This document shows, piece by piece, positions 1 through 8,744 of a stretch of 64,000 bases of DNA. Under the pieces are notes generated by a model. That model saw only the letters and a list, made by a program, of their open reading frames with translations, made no database searches and was not told the DNA's origin. Position 1 is the stretch's first letter, and each line of letters begins with the position of its first letter. Source of the DNA: Tubulanus polymorphus (Eukaryota > Nemertea > Palaeonemertea > Tubulaniformes > Tubulanidae); contig NC_134035.1 in assembly GCF_964204645.1 (NCBI RefSeq), forward strand, positions 2,308,001-2,372,000, in the 5' to 3' direction. The position numbers and the translations under genes were made by a program.

Positions 1-336
1 CTTATCTCGTCACAAACGACGACACTGGTCTACGGAATGCATCCTCAACAACAGCCGATTGTCTACCTGAAGCAACAACAGACCCAACCCGGTCAGATCA
101 TATACGGTCAGCCTTTACAAGTTTACGGTCAACCTACAGCAAATCAGCCGCCGGGGTACGGTCAGCCTGCCGTCACTACTCAATTGCCCTACGGTCAGCC
201 CTCGACAGTACATCCGTCATATGTGCAGCCTACAGTACCACCAGCGCCACATACTGGAGCCGACGACGCCATACCCGGGATTCACGGGCTGCCAAGCTAC
301 AACGAAGCTGTCACCGAAGTAAAATCTAATTATTAG
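1..336 (+). CDS. CD20/MS4A-like tetraspan protein, C-terminal part only
   Basis: The reading frame is open from base 1 to a TAG at 334-336, so only the last 111 residues are seen and the gene starts outside the window. What remains is a cytoplasmic tail rich in Gln, Pro and Tyr, with repeated YGQP units, ending in GIHGLPSYNEA and a short acidic/basic tail. The same ending, GIHGLPSYNEA, closes the complete gene at 2426-3298, so this is a tandem paralogue whose four membrane segments lie upstream. The LPSY motif resembles the L/PPxY motifs that bind WW domains of NEDD4-type ligases; that role is inferred. The 3' flank (337-420) also resembles the 3' flank of the next gene, which fits a tandem duplication that carried the UTR. 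Confidence 0.8.
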   Translation, partial: LISSQTTTLVYGMHPQQQPIVYLKQQQTQPGQIIYGQPLQVYGQPTANQPPGYGQPAVTTQLPYGQPSTVHPSYVQPTVPPAPHTGADDAIPGIHGLPSYNEAVTEVKSNY

Positions 337-1265
337 GAGCTGAAAAACTGCCCGTGTTGTGATGATTATATAAAAATCCCACAAACAGTTGTAGCAGTAA
401 TACGACGTCATCCATGGAACTGGCCATTTCTCACTACGATTTGAATAATGATTAATTTCGTACATGGATGAGGCTGGGCCATTGTCAACACAATGTCAAA
501 ATATATAGTAAGATAAAAAGTAACTATATGCGGATTTAAAGATTTTAAAATCAAGAACTTATTCAATCAAAAATTAAAATTGCACGGCGTTTCAAACTCT
601 CATTAGAATATGTTTAAAGTGGGTTTTATCTTTCTGTCCTCCACGTTTGAGGACTATGTCAAAATATGTAAATATTCTATGTAAATATTAATAATACTGT
701 GGATTTCTGCGGATATTTCTGCGAACTCAATGTTTAGAGTATATGAATATCTTTTCATTTTCTCTCATTTTCTACTACAGCTTACAGAAAAATGCCCCTT
801 AAAATCTTTACCAGAATGTTTGTCTGAACTCTACTATAAGACTCTCTGTGAACTCTCCCGAGAGTCTCTGTGAACTCTCCCGAGACTCTCTCAGAGCCTT
901 TAACATTTACAATTTGGGCCTATCTAAACAAATCCATCTTCCTAGTGTCAAAATTGTGACTTACTATTTCTTCTATGAAGAATCATTTTTTAGTGACATC
1001 TCAGACAGGAAAATGCAATTGTTATACAATTTTATTGGCACGTGATATTTTTACGGAAAAGAACCAGAACAATTATTTTTGATGGACGACTCGGCGGGGA
1101 GAAACCCGGAGATAAAGTCTCAATTATTTTGAGAGAACTGAATTCCTGTAAGTAACACGATTATGATAGGGAAGTAAGTATTATCTAAAAACATTATATT
1201 TTTTTGTGAAAATGATTTATAATAGGGAAGTATTCAATAGTATTTCAAATTGACATTTCAGTATG
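337..1265. other. Intergenic stretch after the first CD20-like gene
   Basis: AT-rich spacer with the 3' UTR of the upstream gene. No coding exon is recognised. A short direct repeat of a CTCTCCCGAGA-type sequence lies near 840-890. The ORF at 848-1045 has no family signature. Confidence 0.5.
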
Positions 1266-1367
1266 TATATAAACCAGACGCTCGAATCGTTTCTTATCAT
1301 TTGACGCGTGCGTGGTAAGAGCGGATAATAAAAAGAAGGTTGTTTTTTGTCGTTCGTTGCGGTGAGT
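1266..1367 (+). promoter_or_regulatory. TATA box, non-coding first exon and splice donor of the second CD20-like gene
   Basis: TATATAAA lies at 1266-1273. About 90 bp further on, the sequence CGTTCGTTGCG ends at 1361 and is followed by a consensus donor, GTGAGT (1362-1367). The same exon end and donor recur at 4816-4832 before the third gene, embedded in about 80 bp of alignable sequence (shared TTGACG near the start). A start site near 1295-1300, an untranslated exon to 1361 and an intron from 1362 to 2402 are inferred from this conservation and from the TATA spacing. Confidence 0.55.
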
Positions 1368-2402
1368 AACTTGAAAATTAAATATTTCGTTCATCATCTC
1401 AGACTCACTCAGTTTCAGTTCAGGTTTTTGCGGTTCGGTAGATGTGGTGCGTTTGTAAGAGCTAAATTGAGGGATTAAAGACGCCAAGATCTCTTTTCTG
1501 GTGTTCTTGTGACTGTTTAATTTCACTTTCATCAAAAAAATCTCAACTCAAAACCAATAAAATGCTCTTTATTTTAATGTACATTTATTAGGTTTAAGGT
1601 CAAACCCTGGTTAAGTATTTCTTCATGTATACGGCTATACTTCATTACGGTCACATCCGCTGAACCGGTCTCAATGTCTCTTTCTCTATTCTGGTCACTA
1701 ACCTGTTCTTTTTTTCGATAAATTCGCTTAATTTTCTGAATTCGCCTCAAACAACTGTTGTTAAACTGTCTAAGATTGGTAAATTGAATGAATAAACCAT
1801 CTTTGCCAAACGACGTCACTTTAAAAATGAATGTTTGGGTTTGTGAAAATAATATCCAATCGTGAAACTACGAATTTGGCGTTCGGTTGATGTGACGCGT
1901 TTGTAGGAGAGCAATGGTTATGGTTTTAAGATGCAAAGATATCTCGTTTTATGGGTCATCATTTCGCGATTCGTTGAATCTCTCTCCGATCACACCAATT
2001 TAGCATCCATTTATTTTGATTAATTGAAATTAAATTTAATTTGATTAATTAAAATTACCGGTTAGATGTTGTTTTAAATGCCAGGCATTATACTAAAATT
2101 GATGGTCCTGATCTGAGTAGTTGTTGAAATTTCGCTTAATTTTTGGAAATGCGTTAGGGCCTACAAACTAAACCACAATCTAAATCAATTATGGTTTATG
2201 TATCTTATTGCTAAGTCGGTCTATTTGTTCTGGGTTGCGTATATCTTATGATTTTGTCGCAACTTGAGGCATTTCTGAAGATGAATATAAGAATAAAGTA
2301 GAAATGTTGAAATAAACTATCAGTACTATACTAGCTCGAGTCTATTTTTTCATTTCAATGCAGGATTTTACATCGTTTTATCTTTTTTCAACACTCTTCC
2401 AG

Positions 2403-2425
2403 CTCTACTCGAGAACAATCATAAA
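2403..2425 (+). other. Splice acceptor and 23-nt 5' UTR of the second CD20-like gene
   Basis: A pyrimidine-rich tract ending CACTCTTCCAG places an acceptor at 2401-2402, just 23 nt before the ATG. Acceptors sit at the matching place 22 nt before the ATG of the third gene and 19 nt before that of the fourth. Each gene therefore has an intron in its 5' UTR and an uninterrupted coding exon. Confidence 0.6.
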
Positions 2426-3298
2426 ATGGCTTCGAAGATGTCCCCGGTATACAGCGCTGGTGGCGCGAGTCACGTGAACCAGATTTCACCTCAGCCACAA
2501 ACGGTGATGATGTCGGCCGTGCCACAGCAACCGATCGCGACGAGCAATCGTCGTGCAGACGGATCACGAATCGGTTTCGCCCATCATTCGGCGCGATATT
2601 GCGGAATCATTCAAATCGTCTGCGGTTTCATCCTGTTGATCATCGGGATTTTGACGATCTCGTCGGGTGCGATATTCCACTTCATCGGTTACGGATTCTG
2701 GGGCAGCATTCTGTGCTTCGTCGCCGGCGGGCTCGGCCTGCACGGTTCGAAAACGAAGAACAACTGCCCGATAATCGGCACGATGGTCATGTCGATTTTC
2801 ACGTGTATGTTGGGTTTCGTGTTGGTCGGGTTTTCGGCGGCTGATATCGAGATCGACGCGCGTCGATTCTATTACCCCCATCCCTACCACCACTCAATCC
2901 ACCCATTCAACTTCGGATTAGCGTGTCACGTGGGCAATATACTCGTCGGAATCGTTTTGATTGTCGTACCGATCATTCAGTCGTGCGTGAGCTGCCGGGC
3001 GATTTGCTGCCCGACGTCAGACGCGTATATCCTTCAACAGTCCATCATCTACACGACGCAACAACAGAGCGGGGCGTCTACACAACCCGGTCAGATCGTA
3101 AACGGTCAGCCTTCAGAAGTTTACGGTCAAACCCCCGCAAATCAGCCACCGACTGCTCAAATGCCCGACGGTCAGGCCTCGGCCGACGCCCAGCTTACAG
3201 TAGCACAAGTGCCACCTACTGGAGCCGACGACGTCGAGCCCGGAATTCACGGTCTGCCAAGCTACAACGAAGCTTTCACCGGTGTTGAATCTGATTAA
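2426..3298 (+). CDS. CD20/MS4A-like four-pass membrane protein, 290 aa
   Basis: Single-exon coding region. Residues 1-57 form a hydrophilic Pro/Gln-rich N-terminus. Hydrophobic segments follow at about 60-83, 88-106, 114-138 and 166-187, with the short TM1-TM2 and TM2-TM3 turns and the longer loop before TM4 (about 139-165) of the CD20/MS4A family (Pfam CD20-like). A Cys cluster (CVSCRAICC, 187-195) directly after TM4 is a likely palmitoylation site. The tail is Gln/Pro-rich and ends with LPSYNEA, an L/PPxY-like WW-binding motif. Family members are plasma-membrane or endosomal tetraspans linked to ion flux or receptor signalling; the role here is unknown. The extracellular loop holds PHPYHHSIHP and no Cys, unlike the next paralogue. 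The start is supported by the upstream acceptor and by the matching M-A-x-x-MSPVY start of the third gene. Confidence 0.85.
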   Translation: MASKMSPVYSAGGASHVNQISPQPQTVMMSAVPQQPIATSNRRADGSRIGFAHHSARYCGIIQIVCGFILLIIGILTISSGAIFHFIGYGFWGSILCFVAGGLGLHGSKTKNNCPIIGTMVMSIFTCMLGFVLVGFSAADIEIDARRFYYPHPYHHSIHPFNFGLACHVGNILVGIVLIVVPIIQSCVSCRAICCPTSDAYILQQSIIYTTQQQSGASTQPGQIVNGQPSEVYGQTPANQPPTAQMPDGQASADAQLTVAQVPPTGADDVEPGIHGLPSYNEAFTGVESD

Positions 3299-4740
3299 TG
3301 GGTTGTCGATGAAGAAAATTGAAAACTTTCCGTATTGTGGATGATGATATAAAAAAATTCCATAAAGAGCCGTGGCAGTAAAATATAAAAATCCCATTTA
3401 GAGTTTTTCTTTACCTGAAAAAAAAATGAATTCGATTAAGTATAAATTCTTCGAAGAGAGAATACTGCTGATTGATAGGAAATTTCATGACTGCGTTGAT
3501 ATTTTATTATCTTAAACACGTTGGTGCTAACGATTTTTTTGAAACTGATAAAGCGGATTGGTCTCGCTGTATCACACATTATACTGTACCATGCACATAT
3601 ACGCTCTAATCTATCTAATCTATCTAATATCTAGGTATTGTTTTATGGCCATATTCTTAACTCGGTGAAATATATACGAACTCTTCAAGAATTACTGAAT
3701 TTTAAGGCAGAATGTCTTTGATTAGCTTTTAGAAAATTTATATTCTAGAATGAAGTTATTGATGTATATACATAAAATATTATTATTATCAATTGTAATA
3801 AATCTAAACTTGTAATAGACATTCAACAACAGATTTTTTTACCCAAGAGACGATTTTGAATGTTTTCCGTAACAGTATAGCAACGCTATTTTTCCGCTTA
3901 CGAATCGTTTCGGGAACTAGCTCATTATAGATGACGAGGACTACGATTTTTCAGTTGACGATAATATTTATTCCAGACGCACTTGGTATGTGTCTGATAT
4001 GATATTTGATACAGACTCCAAGGCTGACTTCACGAAAGTGTCTGAGTGAATGAATGTGTCAGAGTGAGTGTCGATTCTTCTGAATCTTACAAGTTATATA
4101 CAATATTGGTTACAAAAAGAACAGAGAGACATGTGACAGGCAGGTGACAGGTGCCAAATTGGTCATTGTTTAATACATTAGTGGGCATCTGTCTGAGCAC
4201 GGATTAACGAATTACTAAACAAACAAATGGGCAGATAGTTATAGCATGGATAAAATAATACGATTTAAGATACAATAATATCAAAGTAGAAAAGGCTTTG
4301 TTATAACAGAATGCGTGTTCATTTTCGGACTTTTCAATCGTTTTTGTGATTCTTTGTTACGATCTTATCGCTACTATTATGATTGTTGCAATAAAATCTA
4401 CGATTTCGTTGTCAACTTTATGAAAAGTGTTTGCTTATGTTTTAAAGATTAGTCAATCGTAGGGAAGTAAATTTTTTCCATCGGGAATTGTTCCTGGATT
4501 CTCACACGGTCTGGATGCCGAGGAACGGATAAACTATTTTTCAGTTAAAAACCCGCCCGCATGTGAAATACACAAAATGTTTGATATTTGTATGTATTGG
4601 ACAATAATTTCGTACTATCTTATCTTAACTATAGAAAAATTGAACTCGCTTGCCAAAGCAATCGGTACGGGACTTTTTCCTCGCCTGCCAGAGCTAGATA
4701 AAGGTTTTAATATCGACAACATTTCTATTACGTATTTCAA
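3299..4740. other. Intergenic stretch between the second and third CD20-like genes
   Basis: The first 100 bp still align with the 3' flank of the first gene. An AATAAA at 3797-3802 is a plausible polyadenylation signal for the second gene. The rest is AT-rich with no recognised exon or element. Confidence 0.45.
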
Positions 4741-4832
4741 GCCACTAAGAATAAGGCGCTCTTGACGTACGTTGTAAACGGACAATAGAAAGAATCTTCG
4801 AGGTTAATTTTTTGCCGTTCGTTGCGGTGAGT
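4741..4832 (+). promoter_or_regulatory. Duplicated non-coding first exon and donor of the third CD20-like gene
   Basis: From TTGACG at about 4765 to CGTTCGTTGCG at 4816-4826 and the donor GTGAGT (4827-4832), this stretch aligns with the first exon of the second gene. The TATA box of that copy is not kept here: the matching position reads GTATTTC. Downstream intron sequence to about 5400 also aligns in patches with 1370-1870, so promoter, exon 1 and intron 1 were duplicated together with the coding exon. Confidence 0.5.
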
Positions 4833-5677
4833 AAATTCGAAAATTATTACTCAGTTTCAGTTTAGTTTTTAAGGTTCGGTGGGTGTGATACGTTTGTAAA
4901 TTTGTTCAATTTCACTTCAAAAAACCCCACTCGAAACCGATTAAATTTTCTTCATTTTAATGTATAAGGTTTAAGGTTACACCACTGGTTAATTATGTAT
5001 TTCTCTAAATATTATTCTTTGCTCATACGGTCATCCTTATTCCCTTCTGAGTCGGTCTCATTGTCTCTTTCTTCATTTTTCTCCCTTGCATTTTTCTCGA
5101 TAGTTCGATTATTTCCGCAGTACCGAACACCTCGAAAAGTTGACTAGTAGGCTGATATAAATCTCAGTATTCAAGATAAATGAGCAAAACCCAAAGTTGA
5201 TGATTTAACAATTTATTTCCTGACAATTTCGAAGTTTTGACTCCGTCATTAGAGAAACAAAAAACGAATAAATTATCAAGTTATCAACTGTTGGTTTTGC
5301 TAATTAACCACAAATAGGTGTTAAACTGATTAGAATTGTGAATTCGAACGAATAAATCATCTTTGCGAAATGTCGCCTGTTTCTCGTGTATCAGTTAGAA
5401 AAAATAGACTCCATTTTCAAAATGAACGTATGAAGTTTAACTATGATGTTTTTCAGTTTCTACAATGATGATTATTGAAATATAGGCTAGTTCAGCTAGT
5501 CGTGTGTTAACTTCACACTAAAAACACATACAGATTTTTCTTGATTCGAACGCATTTTGAACACGACGCACACCCACCAAACCACGAACCTGACTTCATT
5601 TACTCTCGCGCTCGGTATCACATGTACCTTTTCCTTTTTTTTCAAAATCTTACAGCTATATTCTCAAAGGATCGTAA

Positions 5678-6517
5678 ATGGCTTTGCAGATGTCCCCTGT
5701 ATATGGTGCTGGCGTTGGTGGTGGCAACGTAAACCGGATTGCCCCTCAACCGCAGACGGTAGTTATTATGTCAAACGCGCCGCTGAAACCAATTAATCGC
5801 CGAGCGGACGGATCGCGAATAGGTTTCGCTGATCGATGGGCGCGATATTGCGGAATCACTCAAAACGTCTGCGGTTTCATCCTGTTGATCATCGGGATTT
5901 TGATGATCTCGTCGGGTGCGATGTTCACCGAGATCGGTTACGCATGGTGGGGCGGCGTTTTGTGTTTTGTCGCCGGTGGGATCGGGCTACACGGTGCGAA
6001 AAAGAAGAACGACTGCGCGATAATCGGCACGATGGTCGTGTCGATCTTCACGTGTTTGTTCGGTTTCGTGTTGGTCGGGATTTCAGCGGCTGGAATTGCG
6101 ATCGACGAGCAGCAAAGAAGATGCTTGGAGGAAAGTGCGCAGATGAAATTCCATCCACCCTCCTGCGACACGGCTATGCCCGCACGCTCGATCAGCCAAG
6201 TCAACTTCAGAATAGCGTGTCACGTGGGCAATATACTCGTCGGAATCGTTTTGATGGTCGTACCGATCTTCCAGTCGTGTTTGAGCTGCCGGGCGATTTG
6301 CTGCCCGACGACCGACGCCTGTCTCCCACAGCACACCTCAACGTCGGTCTGCAGAACGCATCCGCAGCAGCAGCAGCAGCAGCAGCCTCTCTCGATACAA
6401 CAACAGCAAGTTGCATTGTATACTTCCCGACCGTATGGTCAGCACGTACAACACTACGATCAGCTCGCTGCAAATCAGCCACTTGGCGTCCAAACTAATG
6501 TTGTCTTGTACGATTAA
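5678..6517 (+). CDS. CD20/MS4A-like four-pass membrane protein, 279 aa, tail shortened
   Basis: Single-exon paralogue of the 2426-3298 gene; an acceptor ending TTACAG lies 22 nt upstream of the ATG. The N-terminus (RRADGSRIGF) and the four hydrophobic segments (about 59-82, 87-105, 113-138 and 179-201) are strongly conserved. The loop before TM4 is longer (about 140-178) and has two Cys (149 and 163) that could form a disulphide. The juxtamembrane cluster CLSCRAICC is kept. The tail carries a poly-Gln tract encoded by CAG/CAA repeats at about 229-244. It ends NVVLYD without the GIHGLPSYNEA ending of its neighbours. In the same frame after the TAA there is more Tyr/Gly/Ser/Pro-rich coding potential broken by two stops, which suggests a recently shortened tail. 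AATAAA at 6831-6836 is a candidate polyadenylation signal. Confidence 0.83.
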   Translation: MALQMSPVYGAGVGGGNVNRIAPQPQTVVIMSNAPLKPINRRADGSRIGFADRWARYCGITQNVCGFILLIIGILMISSGAMFTEIGYAWWGGVLCFVAGGIGLHGAKKKNDCAIIGTMVVSIFTCLFGFVLVGISAAGIAIDEQQRRCLEESAQMKFHPPSCDTAMPARSISQVNFRIACHVGNILVGIVLMVVPIFQSCLSCRAICCPTTDACLPQHTSTSVCRTHPQQQQQQQPLSIQQQQVALYTSRPYGQHVQHYDQLAANQPLGVQTNVVLYD

Positions 6518-7181
6518 CCGGGACTATATTCTTATTCGGGCTACTAGAGTCCGCAGGGCTATAGTCCATCTTTTCGCAAAACTTTCTGATCCCAGCTATA
6601 TATTTATTTCTATAATACCTAATTAGAATACTGGATGATAGGGTCAAAAAGTTTGTGACGTCAGTTTGTTCCTGAGTGCAGCAGACGAATCGGCTGGAGT
6701 ACTCCAGGTTGAATCATCGACTCCGCTTTCGCTGCATTCGTTTGTGTGGCGCAGAATTCCACTTGCTTAGTACGTCAATATTACTCATTGGCCTCCCATA
6801 GTCCGCTTGCAAATGTGTATATATTCTATGAATAAATTATCATCGTGATTACTATGAGAACACGGGATGCCTGATGATGATAATTACAATTATACCAATG
6901 ATTGACGTAGACAAAGAAACCTTGTGAAGTTTTTTCGAAAAATTCAATCATCAAATTAATAGTTGTTTTATAAACTATTGAAAAGAAAACTCGGACGGTT
7001 TTGATAATCTTTGTATTTCGCCAACTTTTTAGCGTCTGCAGCGATATCAACTGCAGGGCAAGTGGATCTTCGAGGGGGCTAGTGTTCCAGAAGAAAACCA
7101 CTTTGAGCAGCGAATCTGAGAATTCTAAGTACGCTAATTTACAATAAGCACTTAGGCAATCAAAGTAGATTTTGTCAAATA
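6518..7181. other. 3' flank of the third CD20-like gene
   Basis: Holds the likely 3' UTR, with AATAAA at 6831-6836. No coding exon is recognised; the antisense ORF at 6826-7239 has no family signature and runs into a transposon end. Confidence 0.4.
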
Positions 7182-7395
7182 AGGCTAAAGATGATACATT
7201 GTTTCTCCTAATCGGCCCGGTCATTTTGTAAAACTGCAATAGAATTTCTAATCAGTTTTTTTTTCTATAACTGCCGGGGGTTTGTTATGGTTAGCTTGAT
7301 TATTTTCTGTTAAAAGGTTATGTACAGGACCAGTCGGATCAACGTTTAAGCTCTGCAGAAAGGATAAACAAGATCAGGATCAATGTTTTTAGCCT
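7182..7395. mobile_element. PIF/Harbinger-like MITE, copy 1
   Basis: The ends AGGCTAAAGATGATACATTG and, inverted, AGGCTAAAAACATTGATCC form terminal inverted repeats that also share a GTTTCTCC / GGATAAAC block. The interior has GCCCGGTC and a GTTATGGT block shared with the copy at 27969-28190. The flanks TAA (left) and TGA (right) fit a decayed 3-bp TWA target duplication. It has no coding capacity. Confidence 0.6.
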
Positions 7396-7671
7396 GAAAA
7401 TGTTTAAATTTCTTTATTCAGTCAAAACTAATGCTCTGTTGTTTGAACGATGACTCATTTATTTCGAATGTTATATTGCTCTTATCAATAGGAATTTTGA
7501 AAATTCAAAACAAGCCGCGGAAGTTTTCTGTTTTGTTAAAGGTCCGTATCACAAAACTATCAACCACAACGAGTCACCGGTATTATTTCATGATAATTCG
7601 AGTTGTTTGAGATGACCCCTGGTTTTCAAGTGCGGTAAGTCCCCGAGTCACCACTAGAGTAAGGGGGTGTG

Positions 7672-7712
7672 CACGTGACGTCATTGTCTGTATGTCGGTC
7701 AGTGCTTATAAA
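7672..7712 (+). promoter_or_regulatory. CRE/E-box plus TATA box, possible promoter
   Basis: CACGTG (7672-7677) overlaps a perfect CRE palindrome TGACGTCA (7676-7683), and TTATAAA follows at 7706-7712. About 75 bp downstream an ATG at 7788 opens a 19-codon frame (MAQSCQTKGC..., stop at 7845-7847). The arrangement looks like a promoter for a short or non-coding transcript, but no known product was recognised. Confidence 0.3.
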
Positions 7713-8509
7713 CAAATGAAAATCGGGGTATTTTCGAATTTCGAGGATCTTTCGTATCAATCAGTTATTATCAGTTTACCGACCGATATGGCGCAGTCAT
7801 GTCAAACAAAAGGCTGCAAGACCGCATTTAAAAACTACAGATCTTAAAAACTTTTCCTGAAGTTCTAATGGTGTTTGTTTGTTGCCTTTTCATTTCTATT
7901 GCAGATAAGCTCTTCTTCCTGGGGACCTCATCTAGTTGTCGATACGAACTGACTGAACCAACCTGGTCAGATGGATGATTCCACAGATCTGAGGGCTGTC
8001 AACGTCTACCAAACTGATAACGAAATAATCCGCGAAACTCCACCCATGAATTTGCGAGTTTGTTGTATAGGAAACTTAGGTTAGGTCGGGTTTAAGCTTA
8101 GTAAAACAGTTGGAGCCTCGTTACAGCAAATCTCTTCCCTTCCTCTGAACTTGTGACCAGTGATTTGTGATTAGATGATTTAGGGTATGACAAATTCAAT
8201 TGATATTCTACTGTTGCAATAGATTTGAAATCTGTGATTTATCGAATGGATGAAACTTTTGATATATTCTCTAGATTTGGATTATTGCAAAATCTTGTAA
8301 CCCGCTTGTACCTTGTTCAATCTCATCATGAATGTTGAATGAAATATAAGGCCAAGGACGATTTCCCGGATTACAACGAATAGAATTTCAGAATAATTCA
8401 CGTAAATGGCTTATTATTGATTATGTAATAACGTTGTTATCTGAGCGGTTCCGGGTTCGGTATATACTTTTCTCACTGCAGTCGTCAATCCATATCGTAT
8501 ACAGAATTG
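7713..8509. other. Intergenic stretch before the repeat block
   Basis: No recognisable exon. A fragment resembling a pogo-like MITE end, with GCCTCGTTACAGC, lies at 8106-8126. Confidence 0.4.
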
Positions 8510-8710
8510 ATTCATTTATTTTGACGACAAATTATATCGTATTTTTCAGGTTGGAGGCGCAAGTTGCATGTTTAAACAATCGGTCCTGGCGCGCTCGAAT
8601 TACTGGAACCATGACCGTGACAGGAACGTGATTAGTCTATATACATTCTGTACATGAGTCAGTTATAGATATATATCGGCTGTCATACGAGACACACGTA
8701 CAGTTTTGTG
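8510..8710 (+). repeat. Dispersed 180-200 bp repeat, copy 1
   Basis: From CGACAAATTATATC to CGTACAGTTTTGT this matches 16457-16643 in the same orientation and 19625-19830 in reverse complement. All three share GGAACCGTGACC/GGAACCATGACC-type sequence, the ACGTGATTAG block (diverged in the third copy) and a GTCATACGA(G)ACACACG block. Nature unknown. Confidence 0.6.
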
Positions 8711-8744
8711 TGGGTTTTGGATATTTTGAATATGCGAGAAACTG

